The notes beneath the pieces are model-generated. The model did no database searches and was not told the DNA's origin. It saw nothing but the letters and a program-made list of their open reading frames with translations. DNA of 64,000 bases from Chryseobacterium echinoideorum (GTDB lineage Bacteria; Bacteroidota; Bacteroidia; Flavobacteriales; Weeksellaceae), in the NCBI RefSeq assembly GCF_007474535.1, contig NZ_VKNW01000004.1:248001-312000 (forward strand), read 5' to 3'. Position 1 is the first letter of the stretch. The number at the start of each line of letters is the position of its first letter. Below, in pieces: positions 1 to 7,982 of this stretch. A program made the position numbers and the translations under genes.

Positions 1-1241
1 AGCCCATCCTGGATGCGCTTCAAAACGAAGGTTATGAAAAACCTACCCCCATTCAGGAACAGGCAATACCTTCTATATTAGAACACAGAGATGTTTTGGG
101 AACAGCCCAGACCGGAACAGGAAAAACGGCCGCTTTTGCCATCCCTATCCTTCAGAATCTTACCGAAAGAAAAGCTCCTAAAAACAACCACATCAAAGCA
201 TTGATCCTTACGCCAACAAGGGAACTTGCCATACAGATTGAAGAAAGCTTTAATGCGTACGGAAGAAATCTTCCTCTCAGAAAACTGGTGATTTTTGGAG
301 GTGTAAAACAAGGCAATCAGGAAGCTGCTTTGAAGAAAGGAGTTGATATTCTGGTGGCAACTCCCGGAAGATTACTGGATTTTATTGCGCAGGGAATTAT
401 CAGCTTAAAAAATCTTGAAATTTTTGTACTGGATGAAGCCGACAGAATGCTGGACATGGGTTTTGTACACGATGTGAAAAGGATCATCAAACTTCTTCCT
501 CAAAAAAGACAGACTCTTTTTTTCTCGGCAACAATGCCCGGTGAAATTCAGAAACTGGCAGATTCTATACTCAACACGCCGATTAAAGTATCGGTAACGC
601 CGATTTCTTCTACCGCTGAAACCATTAAACAATCGGTCTATTTTGTAGAGAAAGAAAATAAGCTGGATTTGCTTACGCACATCTTAAAAAATAATATTTC
701 GGATTCTGTACTTGTCTTTTCAAGAACAAAACACGGTGCCGACAAAATTGCAAGAAAACTGCAGCAAAGCAAAATTACAGCAGAAGCCATTCATGGAAAT
801 AAATCGCAGAATGCAAGACAAAATGCTTTGAGCAATTTCAAATCAGGTAAAACCAGAGTCCTAGTTGCTACTGACATTGCAGCGCGTGGAATTGATATTG
901 ATGAATTGAAATATGTGGTAAACTATGAATTGTCTGATGTCGCTGAAACGTATGTTCACAGAATCGGAAGAACCGGGCGAGCCGGAGCAAAAGGAAGTTC
1001 TATTTCTTTTGTAGACGGACTGGATTTATTGAACCTAAAAGACACGGAGAAACTAATCGGGATGAAAATTCCTGTGGTAAAAGATCATCCTTTCCACACC
1101 GATGATCTCATCGTTCAAAAGAGAGATTCTAACAACAAACCTTTTGTGCCAAAACCCAAACCTGCAAACCCTTCTCAACAGAGAAAAGAGGCTAGTTTTA
1201 AGAAACCAAAAAACAAGAGCAACTTTTCCAGAAAAAAATAA
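1..1241 (+). CDS. rhlE: DEAD-box RNA helicase, RhlE type (5' end outside window)
   Basis: ATP-dependent RNA helicase for RNA remodelling, such as ribosome assembly or cold adaptation. The reading frame is open from base 3 without a start, so the N-terminus lies upstream. Visible motifs in order: Q motif ([10 protein letters not shown]), Walker [25 protein letters not shown] within [16 protein letters not shown], the helicase C-terminal domain with ARGIDI, and [10 protein letters not shown]. The tail after motif VI is short and Lys/Pro/Asn-rich ([10 protein letters not shown]), suggesting RNA binding. The overall pattern ([24 protein letters not shown]) matches RhlE rather than DbpA or SrmB. 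It ends at a TAA (1239-1241) just before a strong hairpin. Confidence 0.95.
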   Translation, partial: PILDALQNEGYEKPTPIQEQAIPSILEHRDVLGTAQTGTGKTAAFAIPILQNLTERKAPKNNHIKALILTPTRELAIQIEESFNAYGRNLPLRKLVIFGGVKQGNQEAALKKGVDILVATPGRLLDFIAQGIISLKNLEIFVLDEADRMLDMGFVHDVKRIIKLLPQKRQTLFFSATMPGEIQKLADSILNTPIKVSVTPISSTAETIKQSVYFVEKENKLDLLTHILKNNISDSVLVFSRTKHGADKIARKLQQSKITAEAIHGNKSQNARQNALSNFKSGKTRVLVATDIAARGIDIDELKYVVNYELSDVAETYVHRIGRTGRAGAKGSSISFVDGLDLLNLKDTEKLIGMKIPVVKDHPFHTDDLIVQKRDSNNKPFVPKPKPANPSQQRKEASFKKPKNKSNFSRKK

Positions 1242-1245
1242 AATA

Positions 1246-1276
1246 AGAAGTGCCTTCCGTTTTGGAAGGCACTTCT
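1246..1276. terminator. Bidirectional rho-independent terminator between rhlE and the curli operon
   Basis: A perfect 13-bp stem (1246-1258 with 1264-1276) has a 5-nt loop. Read on the minus strand it is followed by a T-rich run (complement of the A-rich 1231-1245), so it should end the convergent curli transcript. It also lies 4 nt after the helicase stop codon. Confidence 0.85.
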
Positions 1277-1303
1277 CCTAGAATAGATAAAGTGATTGAC
1301 TTT

Positions 1304-2806
1304 TTATTCCCAATCGGGCATTTCTGCATTGGTAAAAAGTGTGGTCCTGAGATAAGTATTATTGTTATAATTGATGGTAATTTTCACAACATTTCTTGTT
1401 GAAATATTATCATTGGAGGTATTGACAAAGATGACTTCCGAATCATTAGGCGAAAATCTCGGATCCAGATCATTGGTTCCGTTGGCTTTCTGGCTCAAAT
1501 TTGACAAATCTATTTCGGTATTATTTTCCAGATTGTAAATAAATATTCTGGAATCTAACTGACGGTAGGTAATATCTTCGAATCCTGAAACATCTCTGGT
1601 ATATAATAATTTTTTTCCATCAATTGAAAAATTGACTCCTCCTGCTCCACCGGTTACAGAAGATAGGACTGTTTTGGTAATATTTCCCGCCATGTCTATA
1701 ATGAAAATCTTCACTCCGTAGCCATTCAGTCCGTTGGTTTTCAAAACTATTTTGCTGCCATCGTAGCTCCAGTCACATTCCGAAATCAAGCTTCCGTCTG
1801 TTGTAGTATACAATAAGGTCAAGCCAGTTCCATCGCTGTTAATTCTATATAGTTTATTGAAATTAGCATAAATAAACTGATTGCCGTTGGTATTCCACGA
1901 AAAATCTATTTCTGCATTATTGAAGCCCGTTACGGGAAGATTGGTAACTTGTGTAACATCCGAACCGTCCCTTTTGGCTGTAAAAATCTGAAAGTTTCCG
2001 CCTACATTTCTTAAAAAAGCAATTTTATTGGCATCATTATTCAATCGTGGTCTGAAACTGTTTTGGGTCTGTGAGGTAACTGTAAAATTGTTTCCTGCCT
2101 CATCAGAAGATACCAGATAATAATTTCCGTTTGCTTTTTTAGCATAATGAAATCTGTTGTTGGGTGTAGTGCTGGTTTTAAACTGTCTTGTTTCGCTGTA
2201 CACTTTCGGATTGACACCATCGGAAACAACTACCTGCCAAAAGTAGGTTACACCAAACTGAAGATTGTCTAAAGTATAATTGGTAGCAGAAATATCATTG
2301 ATGTTTAAGACATTGGTATTGATACTGTTTTTGATGATAAGATCGTATTTCAATACATCATCCTGATCCGGATCTGTACAGGTCCAGGTGAGGTTTACAG
2401 ACAGTGGCTGATTTTCAGAATTATCTGCCGGTGAAACCAGAACCGGAACTGTAGGTGGTGAATTGAGCGAATTATCATCTGCCAGTTCAAAAATTATATT
2501 GACGGTCTGTGCTTCACCCTTTAGATTAATTCCCTGAAAAGATGCAACATATCCTGAAGCCTCTGCTTTCACAGAGTAGTCGCCCAAAGTAACATCGGTA
2601 ATTTCAAAGGTTCCGTCTGATTTCGTAAAGAGACTGCTTGTAGAAGGACTTGTAGATATTTTTGCATTAGCAATCGGCGTATTGGTTCCTTTTGCAACTA
2701 CAACTCCTTTTATAGTGCCTTTTAGTTCTTTTTCAACGAGATCTTCGCTACATCCAACGAAGAGTAACAATATAATAGACAATAAGAATAGATTAAAATT
2801 TTTCAT
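1304..2806 (-). CDS. Surface lipoprotein with TolB-like beta-propeller, last gene of the curli operon
   Basis: 500 residues. A lipoprotein signal peptide ends in the lipobox FVGC (Cys19). Residues about 28-110 look like a carboxypeptidase-regulatory-like (CarboxypepD_reg) beta-sandwich (GTIKGVVVAKGT...). Residues about 112-212 resemble a fibronectin type III domain (PPTVPVLVSPADNSENQP, TYFWQVVVSDG). Residues about 215-500 carry WD40/TolB-like blades (NKIAFLRNVGGNFQIFTAK, FSWNTNGNQFIYA, DWSYDGSKIVLKTN, DPRFSPNDSEVIF). The start codon lies 3 nt after the csgG stop, so it is co-transcribed with the curli secretion genes. It is not one of the classical Csg proteins. A role in anchoring or organising the fibre at the surface is inference from position. 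The domain calls are from motif reading only. Confidence 0.8.
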   Translation of the reverse strand: MKNFNLFLLSIILLLFVGCSEDLVEKELKGTIKGVVVAKGTNTPIANAKISTSPSTSSLFTKSDGTFEITDVTLGDYSVKAEASGYVASFQGINLKGEAQTVNIIFELADDNSLNSPPTVPVLVSPADNSENQPLSVNLTWTCTDPDQDDVLKYDLIIKNSINTNVLNINDISATNYTLDNLQFGVTYFWQVVVSDGVNPKVYSETRQFKTSTTPNNRFHYAKKANGNYYLVSSDEAGNNFTVTSQTQNSFRPRLNNDANKIAFLRNVGGNFQIFTAKRDGSDVTQVTNLPVTGFNNAEIDFSWNTNGNQFIYANFNKLYRINSDGTGLTLLYTTTDGSLISECDWSYDGSKIVLKTNGLNGYGVKIFIIDMAGNITKTVLSSVTGGAGGVNFSIDGKKLLYTRDVSGFEDITYRQLDSRIFIYNLENNTEIDLSNLSQKANGTNDLDPRFSPNDSEVIFVNTSNDNISTRNVVKITINYNNNTYLRTTLFTNAEMPDWE

Positions 2807-2809
2807 GAT

Positions 2810-4195
2810 TTAGTTTTTTTTGAAAGGTCTGTTGTTGATATACCAGTTCAATCCAAGACCAATTCTTATACTTTGGTCATTTCGTTTTCCGCCGACATAT
2901 TCGTCCCATCCATCATTGAATCCGAAATCATACTGCGTTCCTATTCTTACAGCCAGACTTTTTGAAAAAAGATATTCTATCCCGCCGCCGAACTGCATTT
3001 TAAATTCATTCTTACTGTTAAAAAACAACGAGCCTAAACCTCCATACAGATAGGGTGTAACTTTATATTTAGGAAATAAAAGATATTCTACATTAGCTTC
3101 TGTAGTAAAAACATTTGCCTTGTATATATTCTCGTTTTCGAAGGTAAGATAACTGATATTGGCTTCAGCATTCAGATGATCGGTAATAAAATATTTGAAG
3201 CCCGCTTTTCCGCCGATATTCATTTTAGGATTGGCATAGTCGCCTTTGATCTGAGTTCCTTCTGCTACAACAAATAAAGAAGATTTACCTCTCTGGCTTA
3301 CAGGATATTTATCTCCTATCAATCGGTCATTATTTTTATTTTGTTCAGTATTATATTCTTCAATGATTTTTGTAAATTTGTTGGGATCATGTACTCTCTT
3401 ACTCCAGATTCTGTCTCTTACACCTTCTACGATCAGAGAATGCACTGCTTTTTCAATAGCCTCAGTTACCGCAAGCTGCACCGGCTCGTTTTGTGTAAAA
3501 CCTGCTTCAGCCTCAAAAAGTCTTTCTGTATCTACATATCTGAAAAAACTTCCGTTAACACTGGTAGAAAGAATTGTTTTTGAAGTATATACTGTTTTAA
3601 GAATTTCTCCGCTTTGGGTAGAAACGGCACGAAGATAAACGGTAATACGATCCTGACGGTACTGAGTTGATGCTCCGATTCCGAAGTATCTTGCTCCCAC
3701 CCCACCTGTCATAATATTAGTATCGTAAGAGATCACACCGCCTTCAAGAATAATTCCTGCATATAAAAGCGGAGGAAGATTGCCAGATTCATTGCTCTGG
3801 TTGGGCATATATTCTTTTCGTGTGGTACGGATGATTTGTCTTTCGTTGAGAAGATTTCCGATATTTTCTCTCTCAATAGGCGTAAACCATTTGCTGTCTT
3901 CAAGAGCTTTCAAAAGTATTGTGGTTGTTCCCTGAGGAATTGCGGTACTCCAGTTGGCTCCTGTTTCTGATGGTTTGTACTGACCGGTCTGGTCTCTGAA
4001 TTTGTACACCCCTACAACTATTTTTTCGTTTGGTAATGGAAGGTTTTTAATCTTGGATGTGTACTGGGTAACTTCTCCTAAAGTTGATCTTTCGCTGTTT
4101 GTTGGTAAATTAAATAATGTACTGCAACTGTTTAACACCAAAAAAATCAACAGTATCGTTACCCAAAATTTTGGATATTGAACTAGATTTTTCAT
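2810..4195 (-). CDS. csgG: CsgG-type curli secretion pore with a C-terminal beta-barrel domain
   Basis: Outer-membrane lipoprotein forming the ungated channel that exports curlin subunits. Lipobox LNSC (Cys24). The CsgG domain covers about residues 35-270: NEKIVVGVYKFRDQTGQYKP, TTILLKALEDSKWFTPIERENIGNLLNERQIIR, PLLYAGIILEGGVISYDTN, and repeated YRQDRITVYLRAVSTQSGEIL. E. coli CsgG is about 277 residues, but this protein has 461. The extra residues, about 300-461, alternate hydrophobic and aromatic strands (KAGFKYFITDHLNAEANISY, PYLYGGLGSLFF, GGGIEYLFSKSLAVRIGTQY, IRIGLGLNWYI), typical of a small outer-membrane beta-barrel. It lies 8 nt downstream of csgF. Confidence 0.93.
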   Translation of the reverse strand: MKNLVQYPKFWVTILLIFLVLNSCSTLFNLPTNSERSTLGEVTQYTSKIKNLPLPNEKIVVGVYKFRDQTGQYKPSETGANWSTAIPQGTTTILLKALEDSKWFTPIERENIGNLLNERQIIRTTRKEYMPNQSNESGNLPPLLYAGIILEGGVISYDTNIMTGGVGARYFGIGASTQYRQDRITVYLRAVSTQSGEILKTVYTSKTILSTSVNGSFFRYVDTERLFEAEAGFTQNEPVQLAVTEAIEKAVHSLIVEGVRDRIWSKRVHDPNKFTKIIEEYNTEQNKNNDRLIGDKYPVSQRGKSSLFVVAEGTQIKGDYANPKMNIGGKAGFKYFITDHLNAEANISYLTFENENIYKANVFTTEANVEYLLFPKYKVTPYLYGGLGSLFFNSKNEFKMQFGGGIEYLFSKSLAVRIGTQYDFGFNDGWDEYVGGKRNDQSIRIGLGLNWYINNRPFKKN

Positions 4196-4203
4196 GGTAT
4201 AAA

Positions 4204-4617
4204 TTATTTATTAGCACCTGGAATTACAATTTCAGATTGTTCACCGGTACTGGTGTTTAAAATTTTGATCATCATTCCGCTGTTGGTTTGAATAACTTCA
4301 AGATACATTGAACCAAAAACGTATGTTCCCGGTTTAAGATCTCCGTCGCCAAACTGCTCACCGAATAATTTTGTGGAAAGCTGACTGAGAAGCTGCCTGT
4401 TTAAGCTCTCAGTAAAACTGCTTAATGAACTTTGATTAGAAAAGAGATTCCCTTTATCGTCATCAAACTGATTTTGGGCAGTAGCTGAGCTCAGCAGCCA
4501 CTGATAATTGAATGTATTGCCTCCGAATGCCGGATTGACTGGTGTATAAACCAGCTGCTGGGAAAATATACTGCTTGTGGTAACAAGAAATAGTAATCCG
4601 CTAAAAAAGAGTTTCAT
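4204..4617 (-). CDS. csgF: Curli assembly factor CsgF
   Basis: Secreted factor that caps the CsgG pore and couples secretion to nucleation. 137 residues, nearly the length of E. coli CsgF (138). Signal peptide about 1-19 ending at FSQ. The mature N-terminus QQLVYTPVNPAFGG, then NTFNYQWLLSSATAQNQ, is the diagnostic CsgF pore-binding segment (YxPxNPxFGG). The C-terminus has strand-forming residues YVFGSMYLEVIQTN and MIKILNTSTGEQSEIVIPG. It lies 11 nt after csgE in the minus-strand operon. Confidence 0.93.
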   Translation of the reverse strand: MKLFFSGLLFLVTTSSIFSQQLVYTPVNPAFGGNTFNYQWLLSSATAQNQFDDDKGNLFSNQSSLSSFTESLNRQLLSQLSTKLFGEQFGDGDLKPGTYVFGSMYLEVIQTNSGMMIKILNTSTGEQSEIVIPGANK

Positions 4618-4628
4618 GATTAAAGTTT

Positions 4629-5360
4629 TTAAGTTGAACTTTTTAACAATTCGTTTTTAGGTAATGTGATTCTTTTTAAAATTTCCAAAGTATTTCTGGC
4701 TTCATTTTCTGTGACCTCCTCATCCGGAGTTGTATTGAAATTATATATTTCCTGATCGTTGTAAAAAACCGATATTCTTGTACTTCTTGCCAAACCGGGG
4801 ATTTCTACAATTTTTACTGTTCCCGGAAATTTTCTGTCGTTCTGAAGATAATACATAAAAAACTGATCGTAATAGTGTTTCCCTATTTTGGTGCGGGTTT
4901 CATCTATCGTAAGACCTACTAATTCTATATCATTTTCAGGAATATACTGAGGTTTTTTAGCTGCTAATTTTTCAGGATTAATTTCAATGCTGTCTTTAGA
5001 AATAACTTTGTCGTTTTCTTCATCTTTTATAAAAAGATATACCTTCAATGCATCATTTTTATCAAGATTGGTTTTTATTTCAGAAAGTTTAAGGGTTTCG
5101 CCGGGCTTCACCACATATTTGCCTTCCTGTTTGTTGGTAGATGTATTTCCGGTACTGCTTTTTTTTAAAGCTAAAAGAATGTATTTGATTGGGTAATGGA
5201 TTTCCGAATTGTTTTCGGCTGTTGCCGCAAAATTATACAGACCATCTGCATTTTCAGAAATAATTTTAGCCTTCATCTTTCCGCTCAGATTCTCGTATTG
5301 TGCAGAAATGCTGCTTACACAAAACAAAAACAAAACGAAAAAGTAAAAACGGGTTTTCAT
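4629..5360 (-). CDS. csgE: CsgE-type curli secretion adaptor with an N-terminal extension
   Basis: Periplasmic factor that closes the CsgG vestibule and delivers curlin. The CsgE signature is in the C-terminal half, about residues 140-215: ELVGLTIDETRTKIGKHYYD, FFMYYLQNDRKFPGTVKIVE, and ARSTRISVFYNDQEIYNF. E. coli CsgE is about 129 residues, but this protein has 243 including a signal peptide (about 1-20). Residues about 21-135 form an extra strand-rich region with Ig-like spacing (ENNSEIHYPIKYILLALKKS, ALKVYLFIKDEENDKVI). It is translated 2 nt after the csgB-like gene. Confidence 0.88.
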   Translation of the reverse strand: MKTRFYFFVLFLFCVSSISAQYENLSGKMKAKIISENADGLYNFAATAENNSEIHYPIKYILLALKKSSTGNTSTNKQEGKYVVKPGETLKLSEIKTNLDKNDALKVYLFIKDEENDKVISKDSIEINPEKLAAKKPQYIPENDIELVGLTIDETRTKIGKHYYDQFFMYYLQNDRKFPGTVKIVEIPGLARSTRISVFYNDQEIYNFNTTPDEEVTENEARNTLEILKRITLPKNELLKSST

Positions 5361-5362
5361 GG

Positions 5363-5755
5363 CTAGTAATTTCTTACAAAAATGGTCATGTCACTGTTAT
5401 TGATATTGATTTTCATCTTTTCGGAAATGCTGTTGCTTCCTGTAATATCAATATAATTATTATCTCCTTTGGTACTTACAGATGCTTTAGTCGGATTATT
5501 TCCTGCATTGATGTAAAGCGTTGTGTTGTAATCTCCCTGCTGAACAATCGTAAGCTCTCTAGGGTTTTTATCGTATACTTTCACATCATTATAATTCCCG
5601 ATCTGTACAACTGTATTGACGGAGTTATCAATTATCTTTCCTTCATTATATAAGTGAAGAATATTCTGGCTGTTTATTTTCTCGAAAGCCATATTCTGCT
5701 GTGCAAAAAATACCATCGGAAAAAATAGCATCAATATGATGATAATTGATTTCAT
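5363..5755 (-). CDS. csgB: Minor curlin / CsgB-like nucleator
   Basis: 130 residues with a signal peptide (about 1-18, ending FFAQ). It contains only a few degenerate curlin units: TVVQIGNYNDVKVY, LTIVQQGDYNTTLYINAGNN and ASVSTKGDNNYIDI. It ends in a charged or aromatic tail (MTIFVRNY) that is unlike CsgA. Its small size, degenerate repeats and position directly after the major curlin gene fit a CsgB-like nucleator. The family is clearly curlin-like. The assignment as CsgB, rather than a second minor subunit, rests on position. Confidence 0.75.
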   Translation of the reverse strand: MKSIIIILMLFFPMVFFAQQNMAFEKINSQNILHLYNEGKIIDNSVNTVVQIGNYNDVKVYDKNPRELTIVQQGDYNTTLYINAGNNPTKASVSTKGDNNYIDITGSNSISEKMKININNSDMTIFVRNY

Positions 5756-5814
5756 AGTCTGTTTTTTTGGTATAATGTATAGGAGATTGCTCTCCTATAC
5801 ATTTGAAAGAAACT

Positions 5815-7074
5815 CTAGTTTTGTGTTACTGTGATAGAATTTCCATTACCTGTTTGTGTACCCATGTGATAATTTCCGTTACCTGTCTGGATGAGAGTAG
5901 ACTGGTTAGAAAGTCCTGTCTGGTAAGCCCAAGCGTCATTGTTATTTCCTGTCTGTACAGAAGATGACTGGTTGGAATTACCATCCTGAGAAACGTAAGC
6001 CATGTTGCCGTCTCCGATTTGTGAAGATGATAACGAGTTTCCGTTTCCTAACTGATAAGCGGTTGCGTTATTATTGTTTCCTGTCTGAATTTGCATTGCA
6101 GAATTGGAGTTACCTGCCTGAGAAGCATAAGCTGCATTACCATTTCCTGTTTGTGAAGAAGATAGCATGTTTGAATTACCTTGCTGTTCACCGGTAGCAT
6201 CATTATTGTTACCACTCTGAATTTGTGAGCCGGAATTCATATCTCCTACCTGAGAAAGATAAGCATCATTTCCGTTTCCGGTCTGAGTTTGTGTTGCCAT
6301 ATTACTGTTACCGTCCTGAAGAACTTCAGCGTCATTATTGTTTCCTGCCTGTGTCTGCATAGAAGAGTTTTCATCTCCATCCTGCATCAGATCAGCGTCA
6401 TTCAAATTTCCTGTTTGAGATTGATTGGCAATATTAAAATATCCTGTCTGGCTTGAATTTGCTGAATTGAAATTTCCATCCTGAATCTGATCCAAATCAT
6501 TCTTCCATCCTGATTGTGAAGCAGATGCAGAATTGAAAAGACCATCCTGCCATTGATAAATATCATTAGCATCAGCACTAGCACTTCCCGGGCTGGAATC
6601 TCCTACCTGTGAAGCAGTAGCCGAGTTACCCATTCCGTTTTGAATTTGATCAATATACATTCTGGAACCTTCGCTTTGTGAAGCTGTTGCTCCATTTAGC
6701 ATACCATCCTGCTCCTGATTGATCTCGTTCATGTAAGTCTTATCTTGAGTAGCACTCGCATTATTCAAAATACCATCTTGATTTTGAGTAACATAATTTT
6801 TATTTGCCCATGCAACCCCCTGTACAACTGTAGCACTGTTAGCAAGTCCGTTTTGCGTAGTAGCTGCTTCGTTATACTGATGTTTTTGAGTTACATTTAC
6901 TGTATTAAAACTTCCGGTCTGTGTAGATTCGTTCAGCTGTTCCAAACCTTTTTGTGAAACTGTGGCAGAATTATTGTTTCCACTTTGAGACACCGTGTTT
7001 GAGCTGTTGGTACTTTGTGCATAGATGAAGCTCGCTGATAATAAAGCAAAAGCTCCGGTAACTAATTTTTTCAT
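5815..7074 (-). CDS. csgA: Major curlin subunit CsgA, greatly expanded
   Basis: Amyloid fibre subunit. Signal peptide about 1-19 (ends IYAQ). The rest consists of curlin strand units of about 11 residues, with consensus S-x5-Q-x-G-x-x-N-x-A. I count about 34 units, against 10 (five 22-residue repeats) in the 151-residue E. coli CsgA. The N-terminal half is more degenerate and Asp/Met-rich (QEQDGMLNGATASQ, QIQDGNFNSANSSQ). The C-terminal half is regular and alternates GNNN- and GNGN-starting 22-residue units. Ser/Thr/Gln/Asn/Gly dominate. There is no Cys. It is the first gene of the operon and has its own promoter. ORFs on the opposite strand here are products of the repeat. Confidence 0.93.
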   Translation of the reverse strand: MKKLVTGAFALLSASFIYAQSTNSSNTVSQSGNNNSATVSQKGLEQLNESTQTGSFNTVNVTQKHQYNEAATTQNGLANSATVVQGVAWANKNYVTQNQDGILNNASATQDKTYMNEINQEQDGMLNGATASQSEGSRMYIDQIQNGMGNSATASQVGDSSPGSASADANDIYQWQDGLFNSASASQSGWKNDLDQIQDGNFNSANSSQTGYFNIANQSQTGNLNDADLMQDGDENSSMQTQAGNNNDAEVLQDGNSNMATQTQTGNGNDAYLSQVGDMNSGSQIQSGNNNDATGEQQGNSNMLSSSQTGNGNAAYASQAGNSNSAMQIQTGNNNNATAYQLGNGNSLSSSQIGDGNMAYVSQDGNSNQSSSVQTGNNNDAWAYQTGLSNQSTLIQTGNGNYHMGTQTGNGNSITVTQN

Positions 7075-7102
7075 GGTGAAATTTTTTTGTTGGTTAGTGA
7101 TA

Positions 7103-7129
7103 CAAAGCTAGAGTTATAAAACATGACAA
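7103..7129 (-). promoter_or_regulatory. csgA promoter (TTG-N16-TAGCTTTG)
   Basis: On the minus strand a TTG (7127-7129) lies 16 nt upstream of TAGCTTTG (7103-7110), which matches the flavobacterial -33/-7 consensus TTG-N17-23-TAnnTTTG with slightly short spacing. The leader to the csgA ATG would be about 25 nt. Confidence 0.65.
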
Positions 7130-7184
7130 AAATCACGTTAAAAGTGTAAATTAACAAAATCACTGCTTACCGTGCTAATCGTAC

Positions 7185-7200
7185 CCATTTCAGGAAATGG
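7185..7200. promoter_or_regulatory. Inverted repeat upstream of the curli promoter, possible operator
   Basis: CCATTTC-AG-GAAATGG is a perfect 7-bp inverted repeat with a 2-bp spacer. It lies about 56 bp upstream of the csgA -33 element, in the region shared with the divergent Nudix gene. Which gene it would control is not determinable from sequence. Confidence 0.35.
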
Positions 7201-7312
7201 CATATACCTTAATACAGTTATAAAATATACCGTAAAAACACTATAGACGGAAATATTAAAAAATTTTAAATTAAACAGCTCCCATTTCCCTCAGTTTATA
7301 GCGATATATTAG

Positions 7313-7320
7313 TAAATTTG
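7313..7320 (+). promoter_or_regulatory. TAAATTTG -7 box of the Nudix gene
   Basis: It matches TAnnTTTG exactly and ends 4 nt before the ATG at 7325, so the transcript would be leaderless or nearly so. No clear TTG is seen at the expected upstream spacing. Confidence 0.5.
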
Positions 7321-7324
7321 AAAT

Positions 7325-7954
7325 ATGGAAAGTTTTGGAAAAGATTTATTACAAAAAATAAAAAATGCTTCTCTTGAAGGTCAAAATGCGCACGGAATTT
7401 TCTCTCCGCCTTACAGACTATTGTTTAGTCATGAGCAGATTTTAGAAAAAAATCCAAAATTTGCAGCAGTAAATATCGTTTTATACCTTAAAAATAATGA
7501 ATGGCATTTCCCATTAATTGTACGATCTATAAACCAGCACGACAGGCATAGCGGGCAAATCTCTCTTCCCGGAGGAAAACGTGAAGAAATGGATCAGGAT
7601 TTTGCTGAAACTGCCATCAGAGAAACTTCTGAAGAAATCGGTATCGAAAAACCTTATGTAAAAATAATCCGTGATTTATCTCCAATCTATATTCCGCCAA
7701 GTAATTTTTACGTTTATCCTTATATTTCTTACACCAAAAGAAACCCTGCATTTATTTTGCAGCAAACTGAAGCCGTTGAAGTTATCGAATTTCCTATAAA
7801 CTCCTTCCTAAGCCTTTCTGATACCCCTGAAATAATGGCTCTTCAGGAAGCAGGAGGACATGAAGTTCCGGTTATTAATTTTAACGGATATATTATTTGG
7901 GGAGCCACAGCAATGATTTTAAGTGAATTCAGCCAGTTGATTAAAAAAATGTAA
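7325..7954 (+). CDS. Nudix hydrolase, CoA-pyrophosphatase (NudL/PCD1) type
   Basis: 209 residues. The UPF0035-like signature is present (RSINQHDRHSGQISLPGGKR) and runs into a Nudix box ending in AIRETSEEIGI, where RExxEExG supplies the metal ligands. This arrangement is characteristic of Nudix enzymes that hydrolyse the pyrophosphate of coenzyme A or related nucleotides. The usual Glu of GX5E is not in canonical register, which is common in this subgroup. It is transcribed divergently from the curli operon and is followed after 28 nt by a PlsC-like gene. Confidence 0.85.
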   Translation: MESFGKDLLQKIKNASLEGQNAHGIFSPPYRLLFSHEQILEKNPKFAAVNIVLYLKNNEWHFPLIVRSINQHDRHSGQISLPGGKREEMDQDFAETAIRETSEEIGIEKPYVKIIRDLSPIYIPPSNFYVYPYISYTKRNPAFILQQTEAVEVIEFPINSFLSLSDTPEIMALQEAGGHEVPVINFNGYIIWGATAMILSEFSQLIKKM

Positions 7955-7959
7955 CTTTG
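7952..7959 (+). promoter_or_regulatory. TAACTTTG -7 box before the PlsC-like gene
   Basis: An exact TAnnTTTG match. Its TAA is also the stop codon of the Nudix gene. It lies 23 nt upstream of the ATG at 7983, so the acyltransferase may have its own promoter. Confidence 0.45.
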
Positions 7960-7982
7960 CAAATATTATGTTTAATTGAAAT

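Noticed and set aside
91..98. Helicase start at about 91-98
   Set aside because: The frame is open and conserved upstream to base 3 (Q motif), so the gene simply begins outside the window.
5964..6957. Open reading frames opposite or out of frame in csgA
   Set aside because: They are by-products of the repeat composition and resemble no family.
5815..7074. Possible CRISPR-like or minisatellite array from the short periodic DNA repeats
   Set aside because: The period is in frame with a single long gene and encodes curlin strand units; there are no constant-length unique spacers.
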